34,525 nucleotides of DNA from Thermodesulfovibrionales bacterium (GTDB taxonomy: Bacteria; Nitrospirota; Thermodesulfovibrionia; Thermodesulfovibrionales; Dissulfurispiraceae), in the NCBI GenBank assembly GCA_026416735.1, contig JAOAEO010000004.1, forward strand, positions 1 through 34,525, read 5' to 3'. This document shows positions 8,448 through 17,667 of the stretch, in pieces. The notes beneath the pieces are model-generated. The model was not told where the DNA came from, made no database searches, and saw only the letters and a program-made list of their open reading frames with translations. The position numbers and the translations under genes are program-made. The number at the start of each line of letters is the position of its first letter. Position 1 is the stretch's first letter.

Positions 8448-9477
8448 TTAAAGTAATCTACCTAAAAACTTAATGTAAGTCTCAACTAATGTCATATCAT
8501 AACTATCTTTTTCTTTAATAATGGGGTCTAATGCTTTATAGGGAGTTAAAGCCTCCTTATAAGGTCTATTAGTCGTTAAAGTATCATAACAGTCAGTTAT
8601 AACTGTTATTTTACCAAAAAAGCTTATCTTATGAGCCTTAAGTTTATAAGGATAACCATTGCCTGACAACTTCTCATGGTGTTGTAAAACTGGATAAATT
8701 GATTCCTTTGGTAAGGTCTTATGTAATTTTTAGGATTTTTCCACCTTCTAATACATGTTTTTGAACTATATTAAACTCAATTTCATTTAAATTATCTTGT
8801 TTATTCAGGATATCTGCTGGAATATTACACTTTCCTATATCGTGAAGTAAAGCTCCGATACCGAGATTAAAAAGATCTGACCTACTTAAGCCTAAAGCAA
8901 TACCAAAACCAATTGTTAAAACCTCTACATTTACAGAATGGGTATAAGTATAGTAGTCATGCATTTTAGAGGCTATTAGATCATAGATAATTTCTTTATT
9001 AGATAAAAAAAGCGATGTCATATCCTCAACGGCTCTTTCTGCCTTTTTGATTTGTGTCCCTGAACGAGGATCTAATAAGATGTCTCTCATAGTTAATTTA
9101 GTCGACTCTTTTATAAGGGTTGCCTTTGTTCTTTCATCGACAGTGAATGATACTTCCTTTCCTAAAGATTCTAAAAACTCTCTATAAAGGGGAATGTCTT
9201 TATGATTTATGAGAAAATCTGTTTGTAAATCTAATATTTCTTGAGTAACCTTCGATGGCTGGCTTTCTGAAGCCATAAGTATAGGAACATAATTGAAATC
9301 TTTACGAATATATATACTGAAATTTATTTCTCTATTCTGAATAAGTAAAGTTTTATCTATTTGATGCAGAATCTCCTTTTGAGAAAAATATCTTTTGAAT
9401 TCATTCTTACTTCTTGTACAGATTTTTTCTTTTTCTACGGGCTTTATATCACCATCTAAATAATATATTTTTCTCAT
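8448..9477 (-). pseudogene. second HD-GYP domain gene, split by a single frameshift
   Basis: ORFs 8719-9477 (ends ...HDIGK...HVLEGGKILKIT*) and 8448-8669 (starts MSGNGYP...) join in another frame as ...EGGKILK / LHKTLPKESIYPVLQHHEKLSGNGYP...; shift maps to a T5 (A5 on minus) run at 8727-8731. Confidence 0.85.
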
Positions 9478-9499
9478 AAAACTTAATAATAATTTATGA

Positions 9500-9667
9500 T
9501 CACTCTTTAAAGTTTCTCTTTGTTACAAAAGCAACCACAACTATGAATATAAGCCAGAGGACAAAAAGATAAATGATAATTTCCTCCTCTACCATAGGCA
9601 ATATAGGCCAATTGAAAAGTAAGAAGCCTATCATAAAGATAAAAACTATGAGCTCATTATTTTTCAA
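9500..9667 (-). CDS. small two-TM membrane protein, 55 aa (absent from ORF track; TTG start overlapping gyrA 3' end)
   Basis: Reverse-strand translation (M)[54 protein letters not shown]: two hydrophobic segments, NWP motif, basic C-terminus. Confidence 0.65.
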   Translation of the reverse strand: MKNNELIVFIFMIGFLLFNWPILPMVEEEIIIYLFVLWLIFIVVVAFVTKRNFKE

Positions 9668-12071
9668 ATTTCTCGACTCTCTCTATGCTCATTACCTTGT
9701 CGCCCGCTTCTACATCCATAATTTTGACGCCTTGAGCGTACCTACTCAAAACAGGAATATTGGCAGTAAGAGTCCTTATTAACTTACCGCTACTTGTTAT
9801 TATCACTATCTCATCTTCATCTCCTGATTGAATTAATCCTACTACACTTCCGCTTCTTTCAGTTAGACGAATGGCTATTATTCCTTTACCTCCACGTCTT
9901 TGGAGTGGATAATCCTCTATTTTAGTCTTTTTGCCTATACCTCTTTCAGTTATAGTAAGTAGATAAGCTCTGTCTTCTATTACATCTGATGAGACCACTG
10001 AATCATCTGAGTCAAGCCTAATTCCTATTACACCTCGAGCAGTTCTACCCATTGCCCTAACATCTTGTTCATTGAATCTTATGGCTAATCCTTTCTTAGT
10101 ACCTATGATCAGTTCACTGTTACCACTGGTTTTTTTGACAGATATTAGCTCGTCATCTTTATCTAAGGTGATAGCAATAATACCTTTCTCTCGGGGATTG
10201 CTAAATTCTTCAAGAGGGGTTTTCTTAACTATTCCATTCTTTGTAAACATCATTAAAAATCCATCAGCAAAATCCTTTATGTTAATAGCAGTCGTTATTC
10301 GTTCGCCTTCAGATAGTTTTAATAAGTTTATTATTGCTTTGCCCTTTGAAATTCTCGATGCTTCAGGCAGTTGATATACCTTAGTCCAATACAATTTCCC
10401 ATGATTGCTAAAAAAAAGCATATAATCATGAGTTGATGCTATGAAGAGCTGTTCAACGAAGTCCTCTTCCTTCGTTTCCATCCCTGTTAAACCTTTTCCA
10501 CCTCTTTTTTGGCTTCTATAAGTTGAAAGGGGATTGCGCTTAATATATCCTCCGTGAGAAAAGGTGATAACTACCTCTTCTTCTGTTATTAGGTCTTCCT
10601 CCTTTATCTCCTGAGTTTCTAAAACTATTTCGGTTTTTCTTGCATCGGCATATTTATTTTTTATCTCAAGCAATTCATCTTTTACTAACTCACTAAGCAA
10701 TATTTCACTTCTCAAGATTGCCTTTAGTTTTTCAATCTCCCTTTTGACTTCTTCGAGTTCCTCCTTTACCTTCTCTCTCTCCAACCCAGTTAATCGCTGA
10801 AGTTTCATTTCTAATATGGCCTGAGCTTGAGTAATTGTTAAAAGATATCTTTCTATAAGTGCTTCCTTCGCCTCTTGAGGGGTTTTTGAATTTTTTATTA
10901 ATTCTATAATTTCATCTAAATAATCTACGGCAATCTTTAAGCCTTCTAAAATATGGGCTCTCTCTTCAGCTTTCTTTAATTCAAAGAGGGTTCTTCTTCT
11001 GATAACCTCTCTTCTATGGCGGAGAAAGTGTCTTAATATTCTTCGAAGACTTAATATATGAGGTTGACCTCCCACAAGAGCTAACATATTGATACCAAAG
11101 GTAGACTCCAACTGGGTATGCTTAAAAAGATTGTTTAAGACTACCTGAGGCATCTCAGAACGTTTCAACTCTATGACTATCCTTATGCCATTTCTATCCG
11201 ATTCATCTCTTATATCCGATATCCCCTCAATTCTTTTCTCTCTAACAAGTTCAGCAATTTTTTCTATCAAACGGGCTTTATTAACTTGATAAGGCAACTC
11301 TTCAACTATTATCCGCTCACCACTTTTGGCATCTCTTTCAATTTTCGTTTTAGCCCTTACCTTAACTAATCCTCTTCCATGAGTGTAGGCAGAAATTATC
11401 CCGCTAATTCCATAAATGGTGCCTCCAGTAGGAAAGTCTGGTCCTTTTATTAGAGTCATTAATTCACTAACAGAAGCATCAGGTCTTTCCAATAATAAAA
11501 TTAGACCATCAACTATCTCTCCGAGGTTATGTGGTGGTATATTAGTCGCCATTCCTACAGCTATACCAGATGCCCCATTTATAAGAAGATTAGGTACTCT
11601 TGTAGGTAATACAACGGGCTCTTCTGTGCTTTCATCAAAATTTGGGATAAAGTCTACAGTTTCTTTGTCGATATCTGAGAGGAATTCTACAGCTATCTTA
11701 GAAAGCCTTGCTTCAGTATATCTATATGCCGCAGCAGGATCTCCATCTATTGAACCAAAATTACCTTGACCATCTATCAAGGGATATCTCATATTGAAAT
11801 CTTGAGCCATTCGGACAAGGGCATCATAGACAGCGGCATCGCCATGGGGGTGATATTTCTTCAAGACTTCACCAACAACCCCAGCACATTTAGAATATTT
11901 CTTATCTGGAAGTAGCCCCTCTTTAAACATTGCATATAAGATTCTTCTTTGAACAGGCTTCAGTCCATCTCTCACCTCAGGCAAGGCTCTGCCTATTATG
12001 ACGCTCATAGCGTAATCGAGGTAGCTCACTTTCATTTCTTCTTCTATATTCACTGAAGTCTTTGTGAACAT
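9657..12071 (-). CDS. gyrA: DNA gyrase subunit A
   Basis: [76 protein letters not shown]-type C-terminal repeats. Confidence 0.97.
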   Translation of the reverse strand: MFTKTSVNIEEEMKVSYLDYAMSVIIGRALPEVRDGLKPVQRRILYAMFKEGLLPDKKYSKCAGVVGEVLKKYHPHGDAAVYDALVRMAQDFNMRYPLIDGQGNFGSIDGDPAAAYRYTEARLSKIAVEFLSDIDKETVDFIPNFDESTEEPVVLPTRVPNLLINGASGIAVGMATNIPPHNLGEIVDGLILLLERPDASVSELMTLIKGPDFPTGGTIYGISGIISAYTHGRGLVKVRAKTKIERDAKSGERIIVEELPYQVNKARLIEKIAELVREKRIEGISDIRDESDRNGIRIVIELKRSEMPQVVLNNLFKHTQLESTFGINMLALVGGQPHILSLRRILRHFLRHRREVIRRRTLFELKKAEERAHILEGLKIAVDYLDEIIELIKNSKTPQEAKEALIERYLLTITQAQAILEMKLQRLTGLEREKVKEELEEVKREIEKLKAILRSEILLSELVKDELLEIKNKYADARKTEIVLETQEIKEEDLITEEEVVITFSHGGYIKRNPLSTYRSQKRGGKGLTGMETKEEDFVEQLFIASTHDYMLFFSNHGKLYWTKVYQLPEASRISKGKAIINLLKLSEGERITTAINIKDFADGFLMMFTKNGIVKKTPLEEFSNPREKGIIAITLDKDDELISVKKTSGNSELIIGTKKGLAIRFNEQDVRAMGRTARGVIGIRLDSDDSVVSSDVIEDRAYLLTITERGIGKKTKIEDYPLQRRGGKGIIAIRLTERSGSVVGLIQSGDEDEIVIITSSGKLIRTLTANIPVLSRYAQGVKIMDVEAGDKVMSIERVEKFEK

Positions 12072-12077
12072 ATAATA

Positions 12078-13379
12078 TTACCTCGGTAAGATAAAATAAA
12101 AATTATTTCCAAGGGGTGTAGCTTCATAGCCTACTACTCCACCATGGATCTCCACCGCATTTTTTACAAAGGAAAGCCCGTGACCACTTCCAGGTTTATT
12201 AGACCGATTAGAACCCCTAAAACCTTCATTAAAAATTTTGTCTCTCTCTTCCTCCTTTATGTGCTGCCCTGTACTAAATACATTATACTTTATACCATCT
12301 CTACCTTCACCAAAAAAGTTTTTGATAACCTCTCTTCCATAAGCTATAAACTTCCTTCTATCACCTTTACTATCTACTACCTCTTCTGTATATTTAAGAG
12401 CATTAGAAAAAAGATTAGAATATACTTGAGCCATAAGTCCTATATCTACTACACTGATGACTTCTTCATCGGGTAGCCAACAACATTCATCATTAATTGA
12501 TATACCCATTTCCTTAAACTGCTCTCTAAATCTATCCAACTGAGGCTCTACAACATCCTTTTTCATATTACAAGGTGTTGTACGGAGCACCAATCTCCCA
12601 TGGTCGAAATGTCCTCTTCTCAAAAGCGTTTCGAGGAAAAGACTTGTGTTACGATAATGTTTATCAATATTTTGAAATTCCTCTTGTAAGCCTCTGTTTA
12701 CATCTTGAAGTTCAGCAAAAATATGTTCTAAACACAGACCATCACAGCTTTCTTGTAAAGAGTGTTTTAAAAGAAATCTTTCAATCTCTTTTTTTTTATC
12801 TTTTTCCCCCTTTAACCGCCTCAAGAACAGCTTGAAAACCATGTTAGGTACTATAACGTTATGTTCAATATCAGCAACTAAAGAACGTATAAATTTCAAG
12901 TGCTCTATATTCTTTTCAAAGAGAAAGCGATTATGAATATTAAAGCCAATCCGATTCGCATATTTTTGTAAGAAAAATTCTTGATGATCATTTAAATCGT
13001 AAGGTGAAAAGATTGTAAGATAGCCTAAAATACCGTTTTTGACTCTCTCAGAGATCTGACTAATGAGTAATTCGTTTCCCCTTATAGGCAATACAAGATA
13101 GCCTTCAGCAGAGTGAAAGGGTTTTTCCTCAGAAGAGAAGTCAACAAAAGAGACATGAAGATATTTACTAAACTCTTTGAGAGTACTCGATACTAAGGAC
13201 ATCTCACCAGTTTTGATGTCTAATAAATATAGGCCTGCATCGAAATCAAAAAAAACCTTAGGAATTGCAACGCAAAGATAATAGAAATCTACTATGCTTT
13301 CGAATTCTTGAGCGAGATCAAAAAAGGTCATGACGGCAGCACTCTCTATTGGCGAAAAGCCATAATGGTGGTATGTCAT
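12078..13379 (-). CDS. sensor histidine kinase-like protein (GAF-like N-terminus, HATPase C-terminus)
   Basis: SLVADIEHNVIVP (H-box-like), NLFSNALKYTEE (N box), GSGHGLSFVKNAVEIHGGVVGYEA (G box); ORF opens at 13451 but the internal ATG at 13379 avoids overlap with the upstream gene. Confidence 0.75.
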   Translation of the reverse strand: MTYHHYGFSPIESAAVMTFFDLAQEFESIVDFYYLCVAIPKVFFDFDAGLYLLDIKTGEMSLVSSTLKEFSKYLHVSFVDFSSEEKPFHSAEGYLVLPIRGNELLISQISERVKNGILGYLTIFSPYDLNDHQEFFLQKYANRIGFNIHNRFLFEKNIEHLKFIRSLVADIEHNVIVPNMVFKLFLRRLKGEKDKKKEIERFLLKHSLQESCDGLCLEHIFAELQDVNRGLQEEFQNIDKHYRNTSLFLETLLRRGHFDHGRLVLRTTPCNMKKDVVEPQLDRFREQFKEMGISINDECCWLPDEEVISVVDIGLMAQVYSNLFSNALKYTEEVVDSKGDRRKFIAYGREVIKNFFGEGRDGIKYNVFSTGQHIKEEERDKIFNEGFRGSNRSNKPGSGHGLSFVKNAVEIHGGVVGYEATPLGNNFYFILPR

Positions 13380-13413
13380 TTTTTTGACTTTTATTCTTTC
13401 AAGTATTTCAAAA

Positions 13414-13851
13414 CTACGAACTGGAAGCATCGCCATTCTTATAGTCTGCAATAAGTTTTAATATTCTCTTCTTAATTTCATCTCTTGCTCTTCTGTACTC
13501 ATTCAAAATCATCTCCTCTGTGCCGATGGCTCTAACAGGATCTTTTATTGACCAGTGATATCTTTTGACGGTCTTAGGAACCTGGGGGCATAAATCATTT
13601 GCTTCGTCGCAAAGTGTAATAACTACGTCTACACTATTGAAAAGTTCAGTGTCTAACATCTTTGGTTTTTGTTTTGAAATATCTATGCCAATCTCTTTCA
13701 TGACTTCAACAGCTCTCGGTTGGACGTAGTCGAAAGGCATGATTCCGGCGCTATAAGGCTCTAAAAAGCCTTTGCCCAATTCTCTTGCAAGTCCTTCAGC
13801 CATCTGACTTCTGCAAGAGTTAGCTGTACACAAAAATAAAACTTTTATCAT
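13414..13851 (-). CDS. arsC: arsenate reductase, thioredoxin-coupled / low-MW protein tyrosine phosphatase family
   Basis: FLCTANSCRSQMAEGLAR P-loop; LCDEANDLCPQVP; HWSIKDP. Confidence 0.85.
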   Translation of the reverse strand: MIKVLFLCTANSCRSQMAEGLARELGKGFLEPYSAGIMPFDYVQPRAVEVMKEIGIDISKQKPKMLDTELFNSVDVVITLCDEANDLCPQVPKTVKRYHWSIKDPVRAIGTEEMILNEYRRARDEIKKRILKLIADYKNGDASSS

Positions 13852-14005
13852 TTATAAACCTACCTCCTAACGACGATATTTCATGAATACTAAGAGAAGA
13901 TAGCAAATAATATCGATGACTATACACGTCTAAGAAGCATGGTGACGAAAAGTATCTCAATTTATTGCTTATTAATAGCTGTGCTCTGAAAGTATTTTAA
14001 CAGAT

Positions 14006-14020
14006 AAAGCTTAAAGCTTT
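14006..14020. repeat. 15-nt inverted repeat AAAGCTT-A-AAGCTTT in the arsC / cbiA-like divergent intergenic region
   Basis: Perfect 7-nt arms with 1-nt centre, 9 nt upstream of a TTGACA box. Confidence 0.3.
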
Positions 14021-14064
14021 CTATATCTTTGACAAATATAAAGACTTTAAGATTTAATAAATTT

Positions 14065-15498
14065 ATGAATAAAGAATACCCCAGATTAGTGATCGCAGGA
14101 ATTAGAGGGGGTTGTGGGAAAACAACTGTTAGTCTATCCATAATTACAGCCTTAAAATTAAAGAAGTTACAAGTTACTCCCTTCAAGAAAGGGCCTGACT
14201 ACATCGACTCAGGATGGTTGTCTCTGTTTGCCAATAACACTTGCTACAATTTAGATCCCTTTTTAATCTCGAAAGAAAATGTTGTAAACTCCTTTGTGAA
14301 CCATTTTAAAGGCGATTTGGCACTTATAGAAGGCAATAGAGGTCTATTCGATGGAATGGATGCAGAAGGCTCCTATAGCACTGCAGAGTTATCTAAGCTT
14401 TTAAAATCACCTATCATTTTAGTTGTTGATTGCTCCAAAGTTACCCGAACAGTAGCAGCTATTATTAAAGGATGTATCGAATTTGATAGGTCCATACAAA
14501 TTTCTGGAGTAATCCTTAATCAGATTGCTGGTAAAAGACATGAAAATATAATAAAAGCGAGTATTGAAAAATATTGTTCTCTACCAGTAGTAGGAGCTAT
14601 TCCAAGAATGCAAGATGATTCTCTACCAGAAAGGCACATGGGATTGGTGCCTTATCAAGAACACCAGTATCTTGACAGAGCAAATTCTTTCATTCAGATG
14701 ATAGCAGATAGGCATCTCGATATAGATAAGATAGCCGATATCGCATTTAGTGCACCACCTTTATCACTCGTTCCAGAAAAGTCTGAAGAAGGTGCATCGT
14801 TTAAAGTCGAAGACTCTAATAGATCAGAATACCTCAAAATCGGCGTTTTAAAGGACCCAGCCTTTCAATTCTACTATCCAGAAAATCTCGAAGAATTACA
14901 AAAAAGGGGAGCGGAGATTGTTGAAATCAACGCACTTATCGATCAGGCTCTGCCAGATATTGACGCCCTTTACATAGGAGGTGGCTTTCCCGAAACCAAC
15001 GCCGTCCATTTAGCAGAAAATGAATCTTTTAAGACCTCTCTGAGAAAAGCAGCTGAAGGTGGTTTGCCCATATACGCCGAATGTGGTGGTCTAATGTTTC
15101 TTGGAAGAAAAATAAGAGTAGATAATAAAAATTTCTCAATGGTGAATCTTTTTCCCATTACTTTCAAAATGAAAGGGAAACCTCAAGCACATGGCTATAC
15201 TATTATAGAAGTTGATCAAAAAAATCCCTTTTTGCCGATAGGAACCATCCTTCACGGTCATGAATTTCATTATTCACTACCTGAAGAGTTTTCAGAAAAT
15301 GAGAATATTTATACTGTTTTTAAGATGAAACGGGGAGAGGGTATAAAAAATAAAAGGGATGGTTTATGTTATAAAAATGCCCTCGGCACCTATACACACA
15401 TCCATGCCTTAGGATCTACAGCGTGGATTAATGGTTTGATCAATAGTGCTAAGGAATATAAATTTTTAAGGAGCAAATTAAATCATGAGAGAAAATAA
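14065..15498 (+). CDS. cbiA: cobyrinic acid a,c-diamide synthase family protein (CbiA; DsrN-like by context)
   Basis: RLVIAGIRGGCGKTTVSLSI, KKGPDYIDSGWLS, NLDPFL, EGNRGLFDG, YIGGGFPETNA, AECGGLMFLG, HGHEFHYS; ATG at 14065 preferred over TTG at 14029. Confidence 0.88.
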   Translation: MNKEYPRLVIAGIRGGCGKTTVSLSIITALKLKKLQVTPFKKGPDYIDSGWLSLFANNTCYNLDPFLISKENVVNSFVNHFKGDLALIEGNRGLFDGMDAEGSYSTAELSKLLKSPIILVVDCSKVTRTVAAIIKGCIEFDRSIQISGVILNQIAGKRHENIIKASIEKYCSLPVVGAIPRMQDDSLPERHMGLVPYQEHQYLDRANSFIQMIADRHLDIDKIADIAFSAPPLSLVPEKSEEGASFKVEDSNRSEYLKIGVLKDPAFQFYYPENLEELQKRGAEIVEINALIDQALPDIDALYIGGGFPETNAVHLAENESFKTSLRKAAEGGLPIYAECGGLMFLGRKIRVDNKNFSMVNLFPITFKMKGKPQAHGYTIIEVDQKNPFLPIGTILHGHEFHYSLPEEFSENENIYTVFKMKRGEGIKNKRDGLCYKNALGTYTHIHALGSTAWINGLINSAKEYKFLRSKLNHERK

Positions 15499-16531
15499 AA
15501 GAATCGAAAAGGCTATTCCAAAATGCCCTTTTTGTGGCTCTATAATATCAAGGCCTGAGGAAACAAAGACCGACTTTGGAAAGATTCTTAGTGGAAAATG
15601 CGACTGCAAAACAATTTATGTCTGCGACTTAACCGGTCATTGTGTTGGTGAAGCCTATATGGAGGCTTTGGTATTATTAAAAGGTGATTGGGATATCGGT
15701 CTTTTAGAACCAGATAAGGATTATTCATATGCTGAAATGGACTATGATTATAAAACTCATAAAAGAATTCTTTATGTTTCTAAAGGTGAGAGTCATGGTA
15801 AACTCGTTTTTTTGAAACCTCTCAAAGTTGAACCAGCCCTTTTAGAACTCAATAAAGGCGATGAAAGACCAACAACTCAAAGAAAAGTCGGTCAAAAGAA
15901 GATATTGAGAGAATTGTTAAAAAACAAAGAGATAGATAAGATCATAGAGATGTCAAAAAAAGATAAGGGCATCATAAATCAACTGTTTTCCTTCACATAT
16001 GATAAAGGCGATATCATAACTTGGCTTACCATCGAAAGCATAGGCCTTATAGCTCAAGAACTCGCTAAGAAGGATGAAGACATAGAATTCATAAGAAATA
16101 CAGCAAGAAGACTTCTATGGGCTATGACTGAAGAATCAGGTGGAATTAGTTGGAGCGCACCTGAAATTCTTGGAGAGATTATTAGGAGTAATCCAAAGGA
16201 ATTTTATGATCTTATCCCTATAGTTTGGTCTAATAGAGGTGAGGAAGTTTTTACAGAAGGAGTAATTTGGGCGATGGGACGTATTGCAGAAGTAGCTCCT
16301 GAAAGTGTGAGTTTCATATATGAGGATTTAAAAAAGTTGATAAATCACCCCAATCCAACAGTTAGAGGTTATACGATTTGGGTTTTAGAAAAGATCTCTA
16401 ATTCAGAAACGATAAATTTAATAAGAGATCATGAAAATGACGACAGTCAAATTCAGTTTTATAAAGACAGAAGTCTTTTCAAAACTACAGTAGGGGAGGT
16501 GGCAAGGAAGGCTATCAATATTATTTCATAA
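15485..16531 (+). CDS. zinc-ribbon plus HEAT/PBS-lyase-like repeat protein (DVU0298-like)
   Basis: N-term CPFCGS...GKCDCKTIYVCDLTGHCVGEAYMEAL; C-term helical repeats (NPTVRGYTIWVLEKI). Confidence 0.7.
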   Translation: MRENKRIEKAIPKCPFCGSIISRPEETKTDFGKILSGKCDCKTIYVCDLTGHCVGEAYMEALVLLKGDWDIGLLEPDKDYSYAEMDYDYKTHKRILYVSKGESHGKLVFLKPLKVEPALLELNKGDERPTTQRKVGQKKILRELLKNKEIDKIIEMSKKDKGIINQLFSFTYDKGDIITWLTIESIGLIAQELAKKDEDIEFIRNTARRLLWAMTEESGGISWSAPEILGEIIRSNPKEFYDLIPIVWSNRGEEVFTEGVIWAMGRIAEVAPESVSFIYEDLKKLINHPNPTVRGYTIWVLEKISNSETINLIRDHENDDSQIQFYKDRSLFKTTVGEVARKAINIIS

Positions 16532-16607
16532 TAGTTTCATAAGATATTTTTATTTGACCTTGAATAACTCTCTATATTATTGTCTAACACTTTCTCAGTA
16601 TTTTAGA

Positions 16608-16625
16608 TATCCTATGTTAAGGATA
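16608..16625. promoter_or_regulatory. inverted repeat TATCCT-N6-AGGATA upstream of dsrC, possible operator
   Basis: Perfect 6-nt arms at 16608-16613 and 16620-16625, 36 nt before the dsrC ATG. Confidence 0.3.
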
Positions 16626-16660
16626 ACATCATAAAAATAATTAAAAAGGAGGGGCTTTGA

Positions 16661-16996
16661 ATGCCATATATTGAGTTTGAAGGGAAAAAAATCGAGGTTG
16701 ACGAAGACGGCTATGTTGCCAATTTAGATGATTGGTCAGAGGGGTTAGCTGTCTATATGGCGCAGAAGGACGGCATAACTCTTACAGATGCCCATTGGGA
16801 GGTAATTAACTTTCTAAGAAATTACTATGAAAAATACCAGATTGCTCCAATGATCAAGATTCTGGTAAAAGAAATTGGTAAGGTGATGGGTCCGGAGAAA
16901 GGAAACACTAAGTACCTCTACGAATTATTCCCAGATGGGCCAGCAAAACAGGCATGTCGTTATGCTGGATTGCCTAAACCTACTGGTTGCGTATAG
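16661..16996 (+). CDS. dsrC: dissimilatory sulfite reductase-associated sulfur carrier DsrC
   Basis: Full DsrC/TusE-like protein; C-terminal arm ACRYAGLPKPTGCV keeps both cysteines 10 residues apart; GGAGG RBS. Confidence 0.96.
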   Translation: MPYIEFEGKKIEVDEDGYVANLDDWSEGLAVYMAQKDGITLTDAHWEVINFLRNYYEKYQIAPMIKILVKEIGKVMGPEKGNTKYLYELFPDGPAKQACRYAGLPKPTGCV

Positions 16997-17008
16997 CTCT
17001 TCATGTGT

Positions 17009-17047
17009 AGTGGGATGGTTTTTGTTCATCCCACTCTACCCCATTTT
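17009..17047 (+). terminator. intrinsic terminator/attenuator after dsrC
   Basis: AGTGGGATG (17009-17017) / CATCCCACT (17027-17035), then CTACCCCATTTTTT. Confidence 0.6.
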
Positions 17048-17077
17048 TTGATTACTTAAATTTGAAAGTCATAGTGT

Positions 17078-17620
17078 GTGCAAATGTTGTTAAAGGATTT
17101 TTTATTAGAAAGAAAATCCTCTTTATCGGCAAAGTGGTTTGAGAGGGTGGTAGAGACATATCCTTCTGAAACAGCAAAATTCTTAAAAAATCAAAAAGAC
17201 CCTTTCGGTAATCCTGTGGGATCAACAATCTTGCAGGGGATTGACAATCTCTTTAATCAAATTATCGAGGATGAGCCTGATACTGAAAAGATTTTACCAT
17301 TATTAGACAGTATTATTAGAATCAGAGCAATTCAAGACTTTTCTGCTTCAGAGGCTGTTGCTTTTATCTTTTACATAAAAGACATCATTAGGCAAGAATT
17401 CGAAAGAACATATACGAACAGCAATTATCCTGCTGGATTGAGAGAGGAATTTAGTCGTTTTGAAGCGAAGGTCGACAGGTTAGCTTTATTATCTTTTGAT
17501 ATTTATATGAGATGTAGAGAAAAGATCTATGAGCTTAAAGCTCAAGAAGTCAAAAATATGACCTATAGGCTATTACAACAAGCAAAGCTCATAGTGGAAT
17601 CTCCTGAAAGGTCAGATTAA
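17078..17620 (+). CDS. RsbRD N-terminal-like regulatory protein
   Basis: LLKDFLLERKSSLSAKWFERVVETYPSETAKFLKNQKDPFGNPVGSTI...RIRAIQDFSASEAVAFIFYIKDIIRQEF matches RsbRD_N-type all-helical pattern; sits upstream of dsrM. Confidence 0.7.
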   Translation: MQMLLKDFLLERKSSLSAKWFERVVETYPSETAKFLKNQKDPFGNPVGSTILQGIDNLFNQIIEDEPDTEKILPLLDSIIRIRAIQDFSASEAVAFIFYIKDIIRQEFERTYTNSNYPAGLREEFSRFEAKVDRLALLSFDIYMRCREKIYELKAQEVKNMTYRLLQQAKLIVESPERSD

Positions 17621-17667
17621 AATTTGAAAACTTTCTTTCCATTAAAAAATGTAAAAGGGGGCACCTA

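Noticed and set aside
9573-9782. Plus-strand 69-aa ORF
   Set aside because: Antisense to the gyrA 3' end and the small two-TM protein; composition not protein-like.
10072-12835. Plus-strand ORFs inside gyrA and the histidine kinase (10072, 11416, 12144, 12575)
   Set aside because: Shadow ORFs opposite well-supported genes.
14029-14064. TTG start of the CbiA-like ORF
   Set aside because: The TTGACA here looks more like a -35 box; the ATG at 14065 immediately precedes the conserved sequence.
13962-14186. Minus-strand 74-aa ORF over the cbiA-like 5' end
   Set aside because: Overlaps the conserved P-loop coding region of the CbiA-like gene on the other strand.
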